From Coriobacteriaceae bacterium (GTDB taxonomy: Bacteria > Actinomycetota > Coriobacteriia > Coriobacteriales > Coriobacteriaceae), in assembly GCA_025757745.1 (NCBI GenBank), contig CP107217.1, forward strand, positions 1,116,001 to 1,180,000: a stretch of 64,000 nt of DNA. The letters are read 5' to 3'. Numbering within the stretch: position 1 is the first letter of the stretch; each line of letters opens with the position of its first letter. The position numbers were made by a program, and so were the translations under genes. The notes under the pieces are model-generated. The model saw only the letters and a program-made list of their open reading frames with translations. It made no database searches and was not told the origin of the DNA. This document shows, one piece after another, positions 8,420-18,958 of the stretch.

Positions 8420-9423
8420 TGCTGGCCTCCCACGAGCTCGCGCGTATTTTTTTCGCGGGCGAGTCGGATGAGGCCCGCATCGTCGCCGCCGATGCATTTG
8501 ATGATTGCGCGTGCCTGGGTGCCGCGTCGATCGCCATCGGCGTGTTCGACGGCGTGCATCGGGGGCATCGCGAATTGATCGACGCGGTCGTTCGCGATGC
8601 GCGTGACCATGGCTGCAAGGCGGTCGTGGTCACCTTCGATCCCGACCCGGACGTGGTGGTGAGCCCTACGCCCGCGCAAAAATTGATGACGACGGCTGAC
8701 CGTCTGCATGCCCTGGCTCTCACCGGGGTCGATGCGGTCGTGGCCGTTCCCTTTACGCCCGCGGTGGCGGCACTCGACCACGTAGGCTTTCTTAAGCTGC
8801 TGTCGCGCGTCGTCGATATCCGCTCGATTCGCGTGGGTAGCGACTTTAGGTTGGGCCGCGGCGGTGCCTCGGGCGTTGCCGAGATGCAGGCATGGGGAGC
8901 CGAGCGCGGCGTTGACGTCTATGGCCACGAGCTGCTGTGCGTCGATGGGCAGACGATCTGCGCCACCCGTATTCGCCAGGAGCTGCGCCGGGGTCATGTT
9001 GAGCTTGCCGCCGAGCTGCTCGGCCGCCCGTATATGCTGCGAGGTATTGTTGCCGGCGGTCGTCACCAGGGCTCCGACATGGGTTTTCCCACGGCAAATA
9101 TTCAGGTGCCCGAGGGCATTCAGGTGCCTGCCGATGGCGTCTACGAGGGCTTGGTGCTGGTCGACGATACCGTATGGCCTGCCGCCGTCAACGTGGGCCT
9201 GCCGCCGACGTATGCCGACGATGCCGCCTCGGCTCATCTCGAGGCCAACTTGATCGGGTATGCAGGCGACCTGTACGGCGCCTCGGTTTCGCTGGCGTTT
9301 ACACGTTGGCTGCGCCCGTCGCGCGTGTTCGATTCGCTGGACGAGCTTATCGCGACCGTCGAGGGTAATATTGACGATATCCGTCATCATTTGGGTGAGC
9401 AGGGGGTGAGCATCCGTGATTAG
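8416..9423 (+). CDS. ribF: Bifunctional riboflavin kinase / FAD synthetase
   Basis: 335 residues. The N-terminal FAD synthetase domain contains GVFDGVHRGH (the nucleotidyltransferase H-x-G-H) and VTFDPDP. The C-terminal riboflavin kinase domain contains GGRHQGSDMGFPTANI and a late LRPSRVFDSLDELI segment. It converts riboflavin to FMN and then FAD. It overlaps truB by 4 bases; truB-ribF is a very common pair. Its end overlaps dnaG by 8 bases. Confidence 0.95.
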   Translation: MMLASHELARIFFAGESDEARIVAADAFDDCACLGAASIAIGVFDGVHRGHRELIDAVVRDARDHGCKAVVVTFDPDPDVVVSPTPAQKLMTTADRLHALALTGVDAVVAVPFTPAVAALDHVGFLKLLSRVVDIRSIRVGSDFRLGRGGASGVAEMQAWGAERGVDVYGHELLCVDGQTICATRIRQELRRGHVELAAELLGRPYMLRGIVAGGRHQGSDMGFPTANIQVPEGIQVPADGVYEGLVLVDDTVWPAAVNVGLPPTYADDAASAHLEANLIGYAGDLYGASVSLAFTRWLRPSRVFDSLDELIATVEGNIDDIRHHLGEQGVSIRD

Positions 9424-11527
9424 CGATGAGGAAAAAGACCAGGTGCGCGCTGCGTCCGACCTGGTTGCCATCGTGCAGGAAACGGTTGAGCTCAAGCCCC
9501 GCGGCCATGAGTTTTGGGGTTGCTGCCCCTTTCATGGCGAAAAGACCCCGTCGTTTCACATTATCCCCGCCACGCAGGTGTGGCACTGCTTTGGCTGTGG
9601 CGAGGGCGGCGACGTCTTCACCTACATCATGAAGCGCGAGAACCTGAGCTTCCCTGAGTCGATTCGCTACCTGGCCGACCGTGCCGGCATTGAGCTGCAC
9701 GATACCGGCGCCTATCGCGAGCGCGGCACCAAGCGTGCCCGCATCTACGACCTGTGCGCCGAGACCGCCCAGTTCTACCACACCATGCTCATGCGCGGTA
9801 AGGACAGCCGTCCGCGCGAGTATTTCGCCAGCCGCGGTATGGGCGGCGACGTCTGCCGCCGCTACTGCCTGGGTTTTGCGCCGGGTCGCAACGCGCTGGT
9901 GTCGCATCTGTCGCAGGCAGACTTTACCCCGCAGGAAATGATCGATGCCAACGTGGCCGTGAGCCGTGGGCGTGGGCAGCTTGCCGACCGTTTTTACGAC
10001 CGCGTGATGTTTCCCATCTTTGATGAGCAGGGTCATAACATCGCCTTTGGCGGGCGCATTATGGGCGACGGCCAGCCTAAGTACCTCAACACCGCCGAGA
10101 CGAGCGTGTTCCATAAAAAGCGAAACCTCTACGGCTTTAACTGGGCTAAGGAGTTTATCGTCGCGCAGGATACCGCCATCGTGGTGGAGGGATATACCGA
10201 CTGTATCGCCTGCTGGGAGGCGGGGATCAAAAACGTCGTCGCCACGCTGGGTACGGCGTTGACGGAACATCATGTAAAGACGCTCACCCGTTTTGCCAAG
10301 CGCATTGTATATATGTTCGATGGCGACGCTGCCGGTCAAAAGGCCGCGCGCCGCGCGATTCAGTTTATCGAGCAGGATTCGATGGACCTGCGCTGCGTGG
10401 TGCTTCCCGACGGCAACGACCCCATGGAGTTCATCACCGCGCATGGTGGCGAGGCGTTGCAGGCGCGTATCGACGCCGCCGAGCCCCTCATGGACTTTGT
10501 GTACCGCTCACTGCAGGAGTCGAGCGACATTTCCACGCCGGGCGGTCGTGCCAAGGCGCTCGAGGATGCGCTGACGCTCATCTATCCGCTGCGCAATAGC
10601 TACATGATCGATACGTACTTTATCCAGATTGCCGACCTGCTGGGGTTGGACTTGGAGACGGTGCGTTCGAGCTCGGGCCGTGTGTTTCGCGATGTTGCCA
10701 AGCGCGAGGACGCCGAGCGTCGTCGCGAGCAGAACTACGAGCGCCAGCGGGCGCAAACCGAGCGTGCAGGCAGCGCGGGCGTTCGGGCATCAGGTTCGCA
10801 GGGGGTGTCTCGCGGTGTCTGGGCGTCGGGGGTGACGCCGCCGGTGTCCGCACCGGTCGAGGAAGAGCCGTATGACTATGTGCCGCTTGAGGCCTACGGG
10901 GCCGCGCCGGCCGAGGTCGTCGACGATATGCCGCCTATCGATGTGCCGGCTGGTATGGATGGCGCGGCGCCGGCCGCCGATGCTTCTGGCGCGTCCGCGC
11001 CGACGATGCCAATCGTGCTGACCGACCTGGAGCGAAAGTCTTTGGCGGGGGAGCGCGAGCTGCTGACGATGCTCACGAGCTATCCCGACCTGTTCCGCAC
11101 GTATGCCGACCGCATCTGCTCGATCGAGTGGGTAGATCCGCGCCACGAGTCCATCGCATGGGCCGTGCTCGCGACGCCGCCGGGCACCGACCCCACGGCG
11201 TGTATGGATGCGGCGCGCGCGGTGTGTCCCGAGGCAGCGTCGCTTGTCAGCGCCGGACGCATTTCGTCGACGAGTAAGCATCCCACCGAGACGAACATCG
11301 TGTTTATGCTTGATACCCTTGAGCTCTACACCATCAAGCGCCGCATGCGCGCCGCGCAGGCAAAGCTTCGTCAGGACCGGTCGCTCGACGATGAGGCGCG
11401 CCGTGTGCTGACGATGCAGGCGATGCAAGATTCTCAGCGCCAGCGCGAGCTCCAAAAGTCGATCGGCGGCGTGGCTGACCCGTTCCGTTTGATCGGTTTG
11501 GAGACAACGGGTGCCGATCAGGCCTAG
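9416..11527 (+). CDS. dnaG: DNA primase
   Basis: 703 residues from a GTG start. The N-terminal zinc domain has C37-P-F-H40 and C58-F-G-C61. The catalytic core and Toprim domain follow, with EGYTD and MFDGDAAGQKAA. From about residue 435 there is a charged, Pro/Ala/Gly-rich low-complexity linker of roughly 100 residues before the C-terminal helicase-binding region. It makes RNA primers for replication. The gene is followed by rpoD, as in the classical macromolecular-synthesis operon, but with a 110-base gap. Confidence 0.95.
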   Translation: MISDEEKDQVRAASDLVAIVQETVELKPRGHEFWGCCPFHGEKTPSFHIIPATQVWHCFGCGEGGDVFTYIMKRENLSFPESIRYLADRAGIELHDTGAYRERGTKRARIYDLCAETAQFYHTMLMRGKDSRPREYFASRGMGGDVCRRYCLGFAPGRNALVSHLSQADFTPQEMIDANVAVSRGRGQLADRFYDRVMFPIFDEQGHNIAFGGRIMGDGQPKYLNTAETSVFHKKRNLYGFNWAKEFIVAQDTAIVVEGYTDCIACWEAGIKNVVATLGTALTEHHVKTLTRFAKRIVYMFDGDAAGQKAARRAIQFIEQDSMDLRCVVLPDGNDPMEFITAHGGEALQARIDAAEPLMDFVYRSLQESSDISTPGGRAKALEDALTLIYPLRNSYMIDTYFIQIADLLGLDLETVRSSSGRVFRDVAKREDAERRREQNYERQRAQTERAGSAGVRASGSQGVSRGVWASGVTPPVSAPVEEEPYDYVPLEAYGAAPAEVVDDMPPIDVPAGMDGAAPAADASGASAPTMPIVLTDLERKSLAGERELLTMLTSYPDLFRTYADRICSIEWVDPRHESIAWAVLATPPGTDPTACMDAARAVCPEAASLVSAGRISSTSKHPTETNIVFMLDTLELYTIKRRMRAAQAKLRQDRSLDDEARRVLTMQAMQDSQRQRELQKSIGGVADPFRLIGLETTGADQA

Positions 11528-11637
11528 ATGTTGTGGTCAACCAGCGTATTTGCGCCTATATCCAGTCTGATTTTTGGGTATAGACGTCAATGTGTGTGCT
11601 AAAGTAATGAGTCCTGTGGACTATGAAGGGAGAATCT

Positions 11638-12984
<1,347 letters not shown>

Positions 12985-12997
12985 CCTCGCAAGCAAG

Positions 12998-13034
12998 AAG
13001 CGCCCTCAAGCACATCCGCTTGGGGGCGCTTTCA
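12998..13034 (+). terminator. rpoD terminator
   Basis: Arms 12998-13011 and 13018-13031 (AAGCGCCCTCAAGC with GCTTGGGGGCGCTT) pair around a 6-base loop, 13 bases after the rpoD stop. The T-run is short (TTTC). Confidence 0.8.
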
Positions 13035-13036
13035 TG

Positions 13037-13064
13037 TAGTCATTGGGGACGTCCCCAATGACTA
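13037..13064 (+). repeat. Perfect 28-bp palindrome with GGGGAC core
   Basis: Positions 13037-13050 are the exact reverse complement of 13051-13064, giving a loopless palindrome centred on GGGGAC/GTCCCC. It lies directly downstream of the rpoD terminator. It resembles repetitive extragenic palindromes; other palindromes with a GGGGAC core occur at 33323-33412, 37718-37758 and 45402-45442. Confidence 0.8.
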
Positions 13065-13090
13065 GGTCGGAAAAATTCTCAAAAAAGTTC

Positions 13091-13118
13091 TTGCCCTAAG
13101 CTGATTCGTCCGTATAAT
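13091..13118 (+). promoter_or_regulatory. Promoter of the tRNA-Asn pair
   Basis: TTGCCC (13091-13096) and a perfect TATAAT (13113-13118) are separated by 16 bases. The first tRNA begins 31 bases after the -10 box, leaving a short 5' leader. Confidence 0.75.
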
Positions 13119-13148
13119 AAACTTCGTTGCTTGAGAGCACGCACCTAT

Positions 13149-13223
13149 TCCTCGGTAGCTCAATGGTAGAGCACGCGGCTGTTAACCGCGCTGTTGTAGG
13201 TTCGAGTCCTACCCGGGGAGCCA
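13149..13223 (+). tRNA. tRNA-Asn(GTT), copy 1
   Basis: The acceptor stem TCCTCGG pairs with CCGGGGA. The D-arm GCTCAATGGTAGAGC, anticodon arm CGCGG-CTGTTAA-CCGCG with anticodon GTT, and T-arm GTAGG-TTCGAGT-CCTAC are all present. The discriminator is G and CCA is encoded (13221-13223). Its sequence is identical to copy 2. Confidence 0.97.
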
Positions 13224-13256
13224 GATTTTTCAGCCCATTCCGTTGGGCTTTTAAAT

Positions 13257-13331
13257 TCCTCGGTAGCTCAATGGTAGAGCACGCGGCTGTTAACCGCGCT
13301 GTTGTAGGTTCGAGTCCTACCCGGGGAGCCA
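13257..13331 (+). tRNA. tRNA-Asn(GTT), copy 2
   Basis: An identical 75-base tandem copy of the tRNA at 13149-13223, separated by a 33-base spacer and also ending in encoded CCA. Both are probably processed from one transcript that ends at the hairpin 13338-13367. Confidence 0.97.
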
Positions 13332-13337
13332 GGTTGT

Positions 13338-13367
13338 AAAACCCGTCGCTTATGCGGCGGGTTTTTT
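13338..13367 (+). terminator. Terminator of the tRNA-Asn operon
   Basis: AAAACCCGTCGC pairs with GCGGCGGGTTTT around a TTAT loop and runs into six T residues. Confidence 0.9.
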
Positions 13368-13525
13368 CATGCCGCGATCTCCTAGCGCGAACGTTGCCAT
13401 ATCAACATTTCGTGTCGAGGATGTAATCCCGCGGCCCACCACCTCAACACGGCGCGGTCGTTGTAGAATATTGCAATGATTGCTCCCACGAGATGGTGCC
13501 GCGAGCACCAGATAAGGAGATTCTT

Positions 13526-13882
13526 GTGTCTGAGACCATTAACGGCAGCCTGAGCGTCTCGAACGACGTTATTGCCGATATTGCCGGTTATGCCGCGATG
13601 ACGTGCTACGGCGTCGTCGGTATGGCCGAACAGCTCCAGGGCGCCGAGAGCGTGCGCCTGCTTGCCGGTCAGCGCCTCCGCAAGGGCGTGCTTGTCTCCG
13701 CCGACGAGAACGGCCTTACGGTCGATCTTCACGTCGTGCTCGAGAGCGGCGTCAACATGAAGTCCGTCTGCCACAATCTTTCGAGCTCCGTTGCCTTCAC
13801 CCTGCAGGAGATCGCCCAGATCGATCCCGCCAGCCTTAAGATCGGCATCCACATCGACGCGCTCAAGAGCCGTCTGAACTAG
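13526..13882 (+). CDS. Asp23/Gls24 family protein
   Basis: 118 residues. The GTG at 13526 was chosen because AAGGAG lies 6 bases upstream. The protein has the Asp23/Gls24 (DUF322) layout: ISNDVIADIAGYAAMTCYGVVGM at the N-terminus, a central LTVDLHVVLESGVNM strand pair and VGIHIDAL-type C-terminus. The family includes envelope-stress and lipid-associated proteins. It sits directly before the FakA-like gene, the usual position of yloU before yloV in Firmicutes. A second paralogue is at 60950-61312. Confidence 0.88.
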   Translation: MSETINGSLSVSNDVIADIAGYAAMTCYGVVGMAEQLQGAESVRLLAGQRLRKGVLVSADENGLTVDLHVVLESGVNMKSVCHNLSSSVAFTLQEIAQIDPASLKIGIHIDALKSRLN

Positions 13883-13909
13883 CATCCGAAAACGGAGATT
13901 CAAATACCC

Positions 13910-15571
13910 ATGATTGCAAAGACCATTCGCACCTGTTTTCCGATCGCTGCGGCTGCCGTTTCCGACAAGGCCGAGGAGATCAACAAGCTCAACGTCTTCC
14001 CCGTACCCGACGGCGACACCGGCACCAACATGTCGCTCACGCTCGCCTCGGTGACCAAGGAGCTTTCCGCCCTTCCCGCCGATGCCGATATGGAGGCCAT
14101 CGCCGGCGCCATCACCCACGGCTCCCTGATGGGCGCCCGCGGCAACTCCGGCGTCATCACCTCGCAGATCCTGCGCGGTGTTGCCGAGGGTCTCGTTTCT
14201 GCCGATGAGCCCATCACGTCCGCCAACATCGCCTTCGCTTTCCGCCGCGCCGTCAAGGTCGCCTTCCAGGCCGTCCGCAAGCCCATCGAGGGCACGATTC
14301 TCACGGTCCTGCGCGATGTCTCGACCAAGGCCGACGAGTGCGAAAAGAAGAAGTTCTCGGCCGAGGACGCGCTCGACGCCATCGTCGTCGAGGCCTACCA
14401 GTCCGTCGCCCGCACGCCCGACCTGCTGCCCGTTCTGAAGGAGAACGGCGTGGTCGACTCCGGCGCCTTTGGCTTTGCCATCTTCCTGGAGAACTTTGTC
14501 GCCGCCGCGCTTGGCCGCAGCACCGTTGTCGAGGATTTCTCCGCCACGTTTGATTCCGCTGGCTCTGCCCGCGACGCGGCCCTCGGTCGCGTTGAGATTG
14601 AGGCCAACGACGATTGGGAGGGCTCGGAGTTCCGCTACTGCAACGAGTTCCTCTTTAAGGCCGACGCCCCGTTTGACGAGGACGAGTGCCTTAAGTTCCT
14701 GGGCTCCATGGGCGACTGCGAGCTGCTCGTGGGTGCCTACCCCGACTACAAGATCCACGTGCACTCCAACACCCCCAACCTGGTGCTCGAGCACATGCTG
14801 CAGCTTGGTCAGATCTACGAGGTCTTTATCCACAACATGGAGATGGAGGCCCACGACCGTACCGCCAAGATTCACGAGGACCAGGAAAAGGCCGCCGAGC
14901 CCGCCAAGGCGCTGGGCTTTGTCGCTGTTGCCGCCGGCTCCGGTGAGGCCGATATCCTCAAGTCCCTCGGCGTCGACGTGATCGTCTCGGGTGGCCAGAC
15001 CATGAACCCCTCGACCGCCGACCTGCTGGGCGCGGTGGACCAGGTCAACGCGACCTCGGTCATTATCCTGCCCAATAACGGCAACATCCGCATGGCTGCC
15101 GAGGCCGCCGCTTCTGCTTGCACCGACAAGAAGGTCGCCGTCGTTCCCACCAAGACCGTCCCGCAGGCGTTCTCCGCACTGTTCGCGGTCCTGCCCGATT
15201 CCGAGCTCGAGGACGCCGTTGCCGCTATGGTCGACGCCATCAGCGAAGTTCGCGATGGCGAGGTTACCCGTGCCGTGCGCGATTCCAGTGCCTCTGACGG
15301 CTCTCCGATTCACTCCGGTGACGTCATGGGTATCATTGCCGGTTCCATCGACGTGGTCGGCTCCGATGTTAAGCAGGTCACGCTCGACTGCATCAACCGC
15401 ATGCAGGAGGAAGAGGAGGGCGATGCGCTGACGATTCTGGCCGGCGAGGAGCTGTCCGATGAGGCCTTCCAGGAGATCGTCGACGCCATCGAGGAGGCTC
15501 AGCCCGACTTGGAGATCGACGCTCATCGTGGCGAGCAGCCGCTCTATCCCGTGATCTTCTCGATCGAGTAG
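13910..15571 (+). CDS. DAK2/DegV-associated kinase, FakA-like fatty acid kinase subunit
   Basis: 553 residues. The N-terminal DAK2 domain contains NVFPVPDGDTGTNMSLTL and GARGNSGVITSQILRG, the ATP/Mg-binding signatures of dihydroxyacetone-kinase-like proteins. A middle domain and a C-terminal YloV domain (VIVSGGQTMNPSTADLL, IILPNNGNI) complete the FakA architecture. FakA phosphorylates fatty acids held by FakB (DegV) proteins for phospholipid synthesis. No fakB gene is nearby. Gene order with an upstream Asp23-like gene and downstream recG matches Bacillus. Confidence 0.88.
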   Translation: MIAKTIRTCFPIAAAAVSDKAEEINKLNVFPVPDGDTGTNMSLTLASVTKELSALPADADMEAIAGAITHGSLMGARGNSGVITSQILRGVAEGLVSADEPITSANIAFAFRRAVKVAFQAVRKPIEGTILTVLRDVSTKADECEKKKFSAEDALDAIVVEAYQSVARTPDLLPVLKENGVVDSGAFGFAIFLENFVAAALGRSTVVEDFSATFDSAGSARDAALGRVEIEANDDWEGSEFRYCNEFLFKADAPFDEDECLKFLGSMGDCELLVGAYPDYKIHVHSNTPNLVLEHMLQLGQIYEVFIHNMEMEAHDRTAKIHEDQEKAAEPAKALGFVAVAAGSGEADILKSLGVDVIVSGGQTMNPSTADLLGAVDQVNATSVIILPNNGNIRMAAEAAASACTDKKVAVVPTKTVPQAFSALFAVLPDSELEDAVAAMVDAISEVRDGEVTRAVRDSSASDGSPIHSGDVMGIIAGSIDVVGSDVKQVTLDCINRMQEEEEGDALTILAGEELSDEAFQEIVDAIEEAQPDLEIDAHRGEQPLYPVIFSIE

Positions 15572-15581
15572 GCATCTGCCC

Positions 15582-17759
15582 ATGTCCGAGCTGTGCTCCG
15601 TGCCGCGCGTCTCGGAGCGCTTTGCCCAGAGCAATGCGCTCGACGAGGATATCGCGCGACTCAAATATGTTTCGGGTAAACGTGAGGAGGCCCTTCGCCG
15701 TCTGGGAATTCGGACGGTGGGGGACCTCCTTCTCCATATCCCTCACCGATATCTCGACTTTACGCGCTCCTGGTCCATTGAGATGGCGCCCATCGGTACC
15801 GTGTGCACGATTGTCGCCACGGTCGATCGTATCGTTCAAAAGCAGCCCCGTCCGCGTATGCAGGTGACCGAGGTCTCGCTGGTGGACGAGACGGGGGTGC
15901 TGCAAGTCGCCTTTTTCCGTCAGCCCTGGATTGCCCAGCAATTTAAGCAGGGCGACCGCCTGGCCGTGATGGGTAAGGTCGAGTTTGCCTACGGCTTTAA
16001 GCAGATGGCCTCTCCGCATTTCGAAAAGCTCGAGGAAGGACGTGCCGCGGGTACTATCCTGCCGGTCCATTACGTGAGCGATGGCGTGAGCCAGGCATGG
16101 ATGCGCCGCATCGTTAGCGGTGCGCTCGAGGTTGTCGGCAATCCCTTCGACCCGATTCCCGCCCGCTTACGCGCCAAGCGCCGCCTGATGAGCAATGCCC
16201 GCGCGCTGCGCTCAATTCACTTTCCCTCGAGCATGGCCGAGCGCGATATCGCGCGCCGCCGCCTTGCCTATGAGGAGTGCCTCTGCCTTCAGCTGGCGCT
16301 GCGCCTGCGCAACGACGGCGGCTTGGTCGAAGTCGCTCCCTACGCCCATACCGCGGGCGAGCACCTGGCGGCGCTCAGGGAAGCCCTACCGTTTTCGCTG
16401 AGCGACGAGCAGGAGGGCGCGTTCCAAGACATCCTGAACGATATGCGTGATGGCGGGCGCGTGATGAACCGCCTGCTTCTGGGCGACGTCGGTACCGGCA
16501 AGACGGCCGTCGCCGCCTGCGCGCTGGCTGTCGCGGCCGATTCGGGCACCCAGTCCTGCGTTATGGCGCCAACGGGCGTGCTGGCGCGCCAATATGCCGA
16601 TAAGACCGGTCCCTTGCTCTCGCAGGCTGGTATGTCCTGGGCGCTCCTGACGGGTGCCACGCCGGCGGCCGAGCGCGAGCAGATCCATGCGCAGTTGGAA
16701 TCGGGCGAGCTTGACGTCCTCTTTGGCACTCACGCGGTCCTTTCGGATGACGTGGCGTTTAAGCATCTTTCGCTTGTCGTCATCGACGAGCAGCACCGCT
16801 TTGGTGTGGGTCAGCGCAATGCCCTGCGTGCCAAGGGCCCGGGTGCCGATCTGCTTGTTATGACGGCGACACCGATTCCGCGCACGTTGGCGCTCTCGGT
16901 CTACGGCGACCTGGACACGAGCATCATCCGCCATCGGCCTGTTCCGGGGGCGGGCGTTACGACGCGCGTGCTCACCGAGTCGAGCCGCGACCTTGCCTAC
17001 GGCGCCATTCGCGAGGCGCGCGAAAAGGGCCAGCAGGCCTACGTGATTTGCCCGCTCGTGGAGCCGAGTGACTCGGCCGATGAGCTGGAAGACGTGCCCG
17101 GTATCGCCCGCGACGACGAGGGCCGCGTGACCGTCCCCGTGCCGCTGCACGATACGGCAACCGAGCTCGAACGACTGCGTCTGGCCCTGCCGGGACTTAC
17201 CATCGAGCGCCTTCACGGCCGCATGCCGGCGGGGGAGAAGGACCGGGTCATCGATGCCTTTAAGCGTGGCGAGATTGATGTGCTCGTCTCGACCACGGTG
17301 GTCGAGGTGGGCGTCGACGTGCCCAACGCCACCGTCATGGTCATCGAGAACGGCGAGCGCTTTGGATTGGCGGCCCTGCACCAACTGCGCGGTCGCGTGG
17401 GCCGTGGCAGCGTGTCGGGCACCTGCCTGGTCATGACGCACTCCAAGGGCAATGGCGGCGCATCGGCGGCGCAAGACCGTCTCCAGTCGCTCGAAAAGAC
17501 CTCGGACGGCTTTACGCTCGCCCAGATGGACCTGCGCCTGCGCCACGAGGGCGAAATCCTGGGCTACCGTCAGCACGGCGGCGTGACCTTGCGCTTTGTG
17601 GACCTGGACGCCGACGAGGATCTTATCGAATGGGCCCATTTGGACGCGGTCGAGCTCTTGCGGTATGCTTGCAACCTTGACTCCGTGGCGACACGCCCCT
17701 TGCGCGACGCGGTCGCCACACGCTATCGACATATCTTTAAGGAGGTCAGCGGAGGATGA
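15582..17759 (+). CDS. recG: ATP-dependent DNA helicase RecG
   Basis: 725 residues. The N-terminal OB-fold wedge domain (RPRMQVTEVSLVDETGVLQVAFF) is followed by the superfamily 2 helicase core: GDVGTGKT (motif I), MAPTGVLARQ, DEQHRFGV (motif II), MTATPIPRTLAL (motif III), STTVVEVGVDVPNA and QLRGRVGRG (motifs V and VI). It remodels stalled replication forks and Holliday junctions. It starts 10 bases after the FakA-like gene and overlaps rsmD by 4 bases. Confidence 0.96.
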   Translation: MSELCSVPRVSERFAQSNALDEDIARLKYVSGKREEALRRLGIRTVGDLLLHIPHRYLDFTRSWSIEMAPIGTVCTIVATVDRIVQKQPRPRMQVTEVSLVDETGVLQVAFFRQPWIAQQFKQGDRLAVMGKVEFAYGFKQMASPHFEKLEEGRAAGTILPVHYVSDGVSQAWMRRIVSGALEVVGNPFDPIPARLRAKRRLMSNARALRSIHFPSSMAERDIARRRLAYEECLCLQLALRLRNDGGLVEVAPYAHTAGEHLAALREALPFSLSDEQEGAFQDILNDMRDGGRVMNRLLLGDVGTGKTAVAACALAVAADSGTQSCVMAPTGVLARQYADKTGPLLSQAGMSWALLTGATPAAEREQIHAQLESGELDVLFGTHAVLSDDVAFKHLSLVVIDEQHRFGVGQRNALRAKGPGADLLVMTATPIPRTLALSVYGDLDTSIIRHRPVPGAGVTTRVLTESSRDLAYGAIREAREKGQQAYVICPLVEPSDSADELEDVPGIARDDEGRVTVPVPLHDTATELERLRLALPGLTIERLHGRMPAGEKDRVIDAFKRGEIDVLVSTTVVEVGVDVPNATVMVIENGERFGLAALHQLRGRVGRGSVSGTCLVMTHSKGNGGASAAQDRLQSLEKTSDGFTLAQMDLRLRHEGEILGYRQHGGVTLRFVDLDADEDLIEWAHLDAVELLRYACNLDSVATRPLRDAVATRYRHIFKEVSGG

Positions 17760-18400
17760 GAATCATCGGCGGTGAATGGCGCGGCCGCAAGATCGAAGAG
17801 CCGCGTGGGCGCGATGTCACCCGTCCCACGACCGATCGCGTGCGCGAGGCATGTGCTTCCATGGTCATGTCGGCGTTCGACTTCGATTTGGACGAGGTCC
17901 GCGTGCTGGATGCCTTTGGCGGCTCCGGCGCCCTGGGAATCGAGATGCTCTCGCGTGGCGCCCGCTCGCTCACCACGTTCGAGATCGATCGCAATGCCGC
18001 TCGTCTGATCACCAAGAATATCGAGTCGCTGTGCCGCGACCGCTCGCGCTGGCGCGTCGTTACCGGCGATGTGCTGGCGAGCGCTTCGCGCGGCCGCGTG
18101 CCAGGTGGTCCTTTTGATCTGGTCCTGCTCGATCCACCGTATGCCTTTGGCGCCGAGCCGGTCGAGGAGCTGCTGCAAAATTTTTCCCAGCAGGGACTGC
18201 TGACGCCCGGGGCCTTTGCCCTGTTTGAGCATGCCGCAACCGATGCGGGCGCTCATCCAGCTGGTTTTGAGACTGTACGAGAGAAGCGCTACGGCATTAC
18301 CTCGGTTGACTTGCTGCACTGGGTGACCGAGGACGAGAGCGACCATGCTGACGAGAACGAAAATGACGAGGATGCGCCTTCGGAGGACACCCATGAATGA
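17756..18400 (+). CDS. rsmD: 16S rRNA (guanine966-N2)-methyltransferase RsmD
   Basis: 214 residues. It begins with the family motif MRIIGGEWRGR, then RPTTDRVREA, the SAM-binding LDAFGGSGALGIEMLSRGA and the catalytic DPPY (LVLLDPPYAFG, near residue 125). The C-terminal ~25 residues are very acidic and lie beyond the usual domain. It overlaps recG (ATGA) and coaD (8 bases). Confidence 0.93.
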   Translation: MRIIGGEWRGRKIEEPRGRDVTRPTTDRVREACASMVMSAFDFDLDEVRVLDAFGGSGALGIEMLSRGARSLTTFEIDRNAARLITKNIESLCRDRSRWRVVTGDVLASASRGRVPGGPFDLVLLDPPYAFGAEPVEELLQNFSQQGLLTPGAFALFEHAATDAGAHPAGFETVREKRYGITSVDLLHWVTEDESDHADENENDEDAPSEDTHE

Positions 18401-18890
18401 CACCATCAACCGCGTGATCGTCCCGGGCACCTTCGATCCCATCACCTTTGGCCATATTGACGTGATCCGCCGAGCCCGCCGCATCTTTCCCAGCGTGATC
18501 GTCGCCGTGGCCGAATCGCAGGGTAAAAACGGCGTGGGCACCACCTTTATGCTCGACGAGCGCGTGGCGCTGGCCCGCGAGGCCCTCGGCGATTTGGACG
18601 GCGTCGAGGTGCTGCCCTTCACCGGCCTGCTGGTCGACTTTGCACGTGAGCAGGGGGCAGGTGCCGTCGTTAAGGGTCTGCGCGCCATGACCGACTTTGA
18701 ATACGAGCTGCAGCAGGCCGACCTCAACTATCGCCTGGATTGCGAGCTGGAGTCCATCTTTGTCATGAGTGCTCCGCAGTACGGGTACATCTCGAGCTCG
18801 GTGGTGCGCCAGATCGCTTCGCTTGGCAGCGATGTATCGACGTTTGTGCCGCCCAACGTGGTCGCAGCGCTCAAACATCGCTTTTCGTGA
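18393..18890 (+). CDS. coaD: Phosphopantetheine adenylyltransferase
   Basis: 165 residues. VPGTFDPITFGHIDVI holds the T/H-x-G-H nucleotidyltransferase motif, and YGYISSSVVRQIASLG is the conserved C-terminal signature. It makes dephospho-CoA from 4'-phosphopantetheine. The ATG 18393 was chosen over the upstream in-frame ATG 18345 because it matches the family N-terminus. rsmD-coaD is a widely conserved pair. Confidence 0.96.
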   Translation: MNDTINRVIVPGTFDPITFGHIDVIRRARRIFPSVIVAVAESQGKNGVGTTFMLDERVALAREALGDLDGVEVLPFTGLLVDFAREQGAGAVVKGLRAMTDFEYELQQADLNYRLDCELESIFVMSAPQYGYISSSVVRQIASLGSDVSTFVPPNVVAALKHRFS

Positions 18891-18894
18891 CGTT

Positions 18895-18923
18895 TTTTAT
18901 TGCCTGGTGGCATGTGGTAAACT
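18895..18923 (+). promoter_or_regulatory. Possible promoter before the SepIVA-like gene
   Basis: TTTTAT (18895-18900), 17 bases, then TAAACT (18918-18923) preceded by TGG, an extended -10 pattern. The -35 box is poor. It would restart transcription after coaD. Confidence 0.4.
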
Positions 18924-18958
18924 AACACGATGATATGTTACCTATGAAAGGAGACCGG

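Noticed and set aside
11574..11605. Possible rpoD promoter TTGGGT ... TAAAGT
   Set aside because: The spacer is about 20 bases and neither box is strong; no better pair was found in the 110-base gap.
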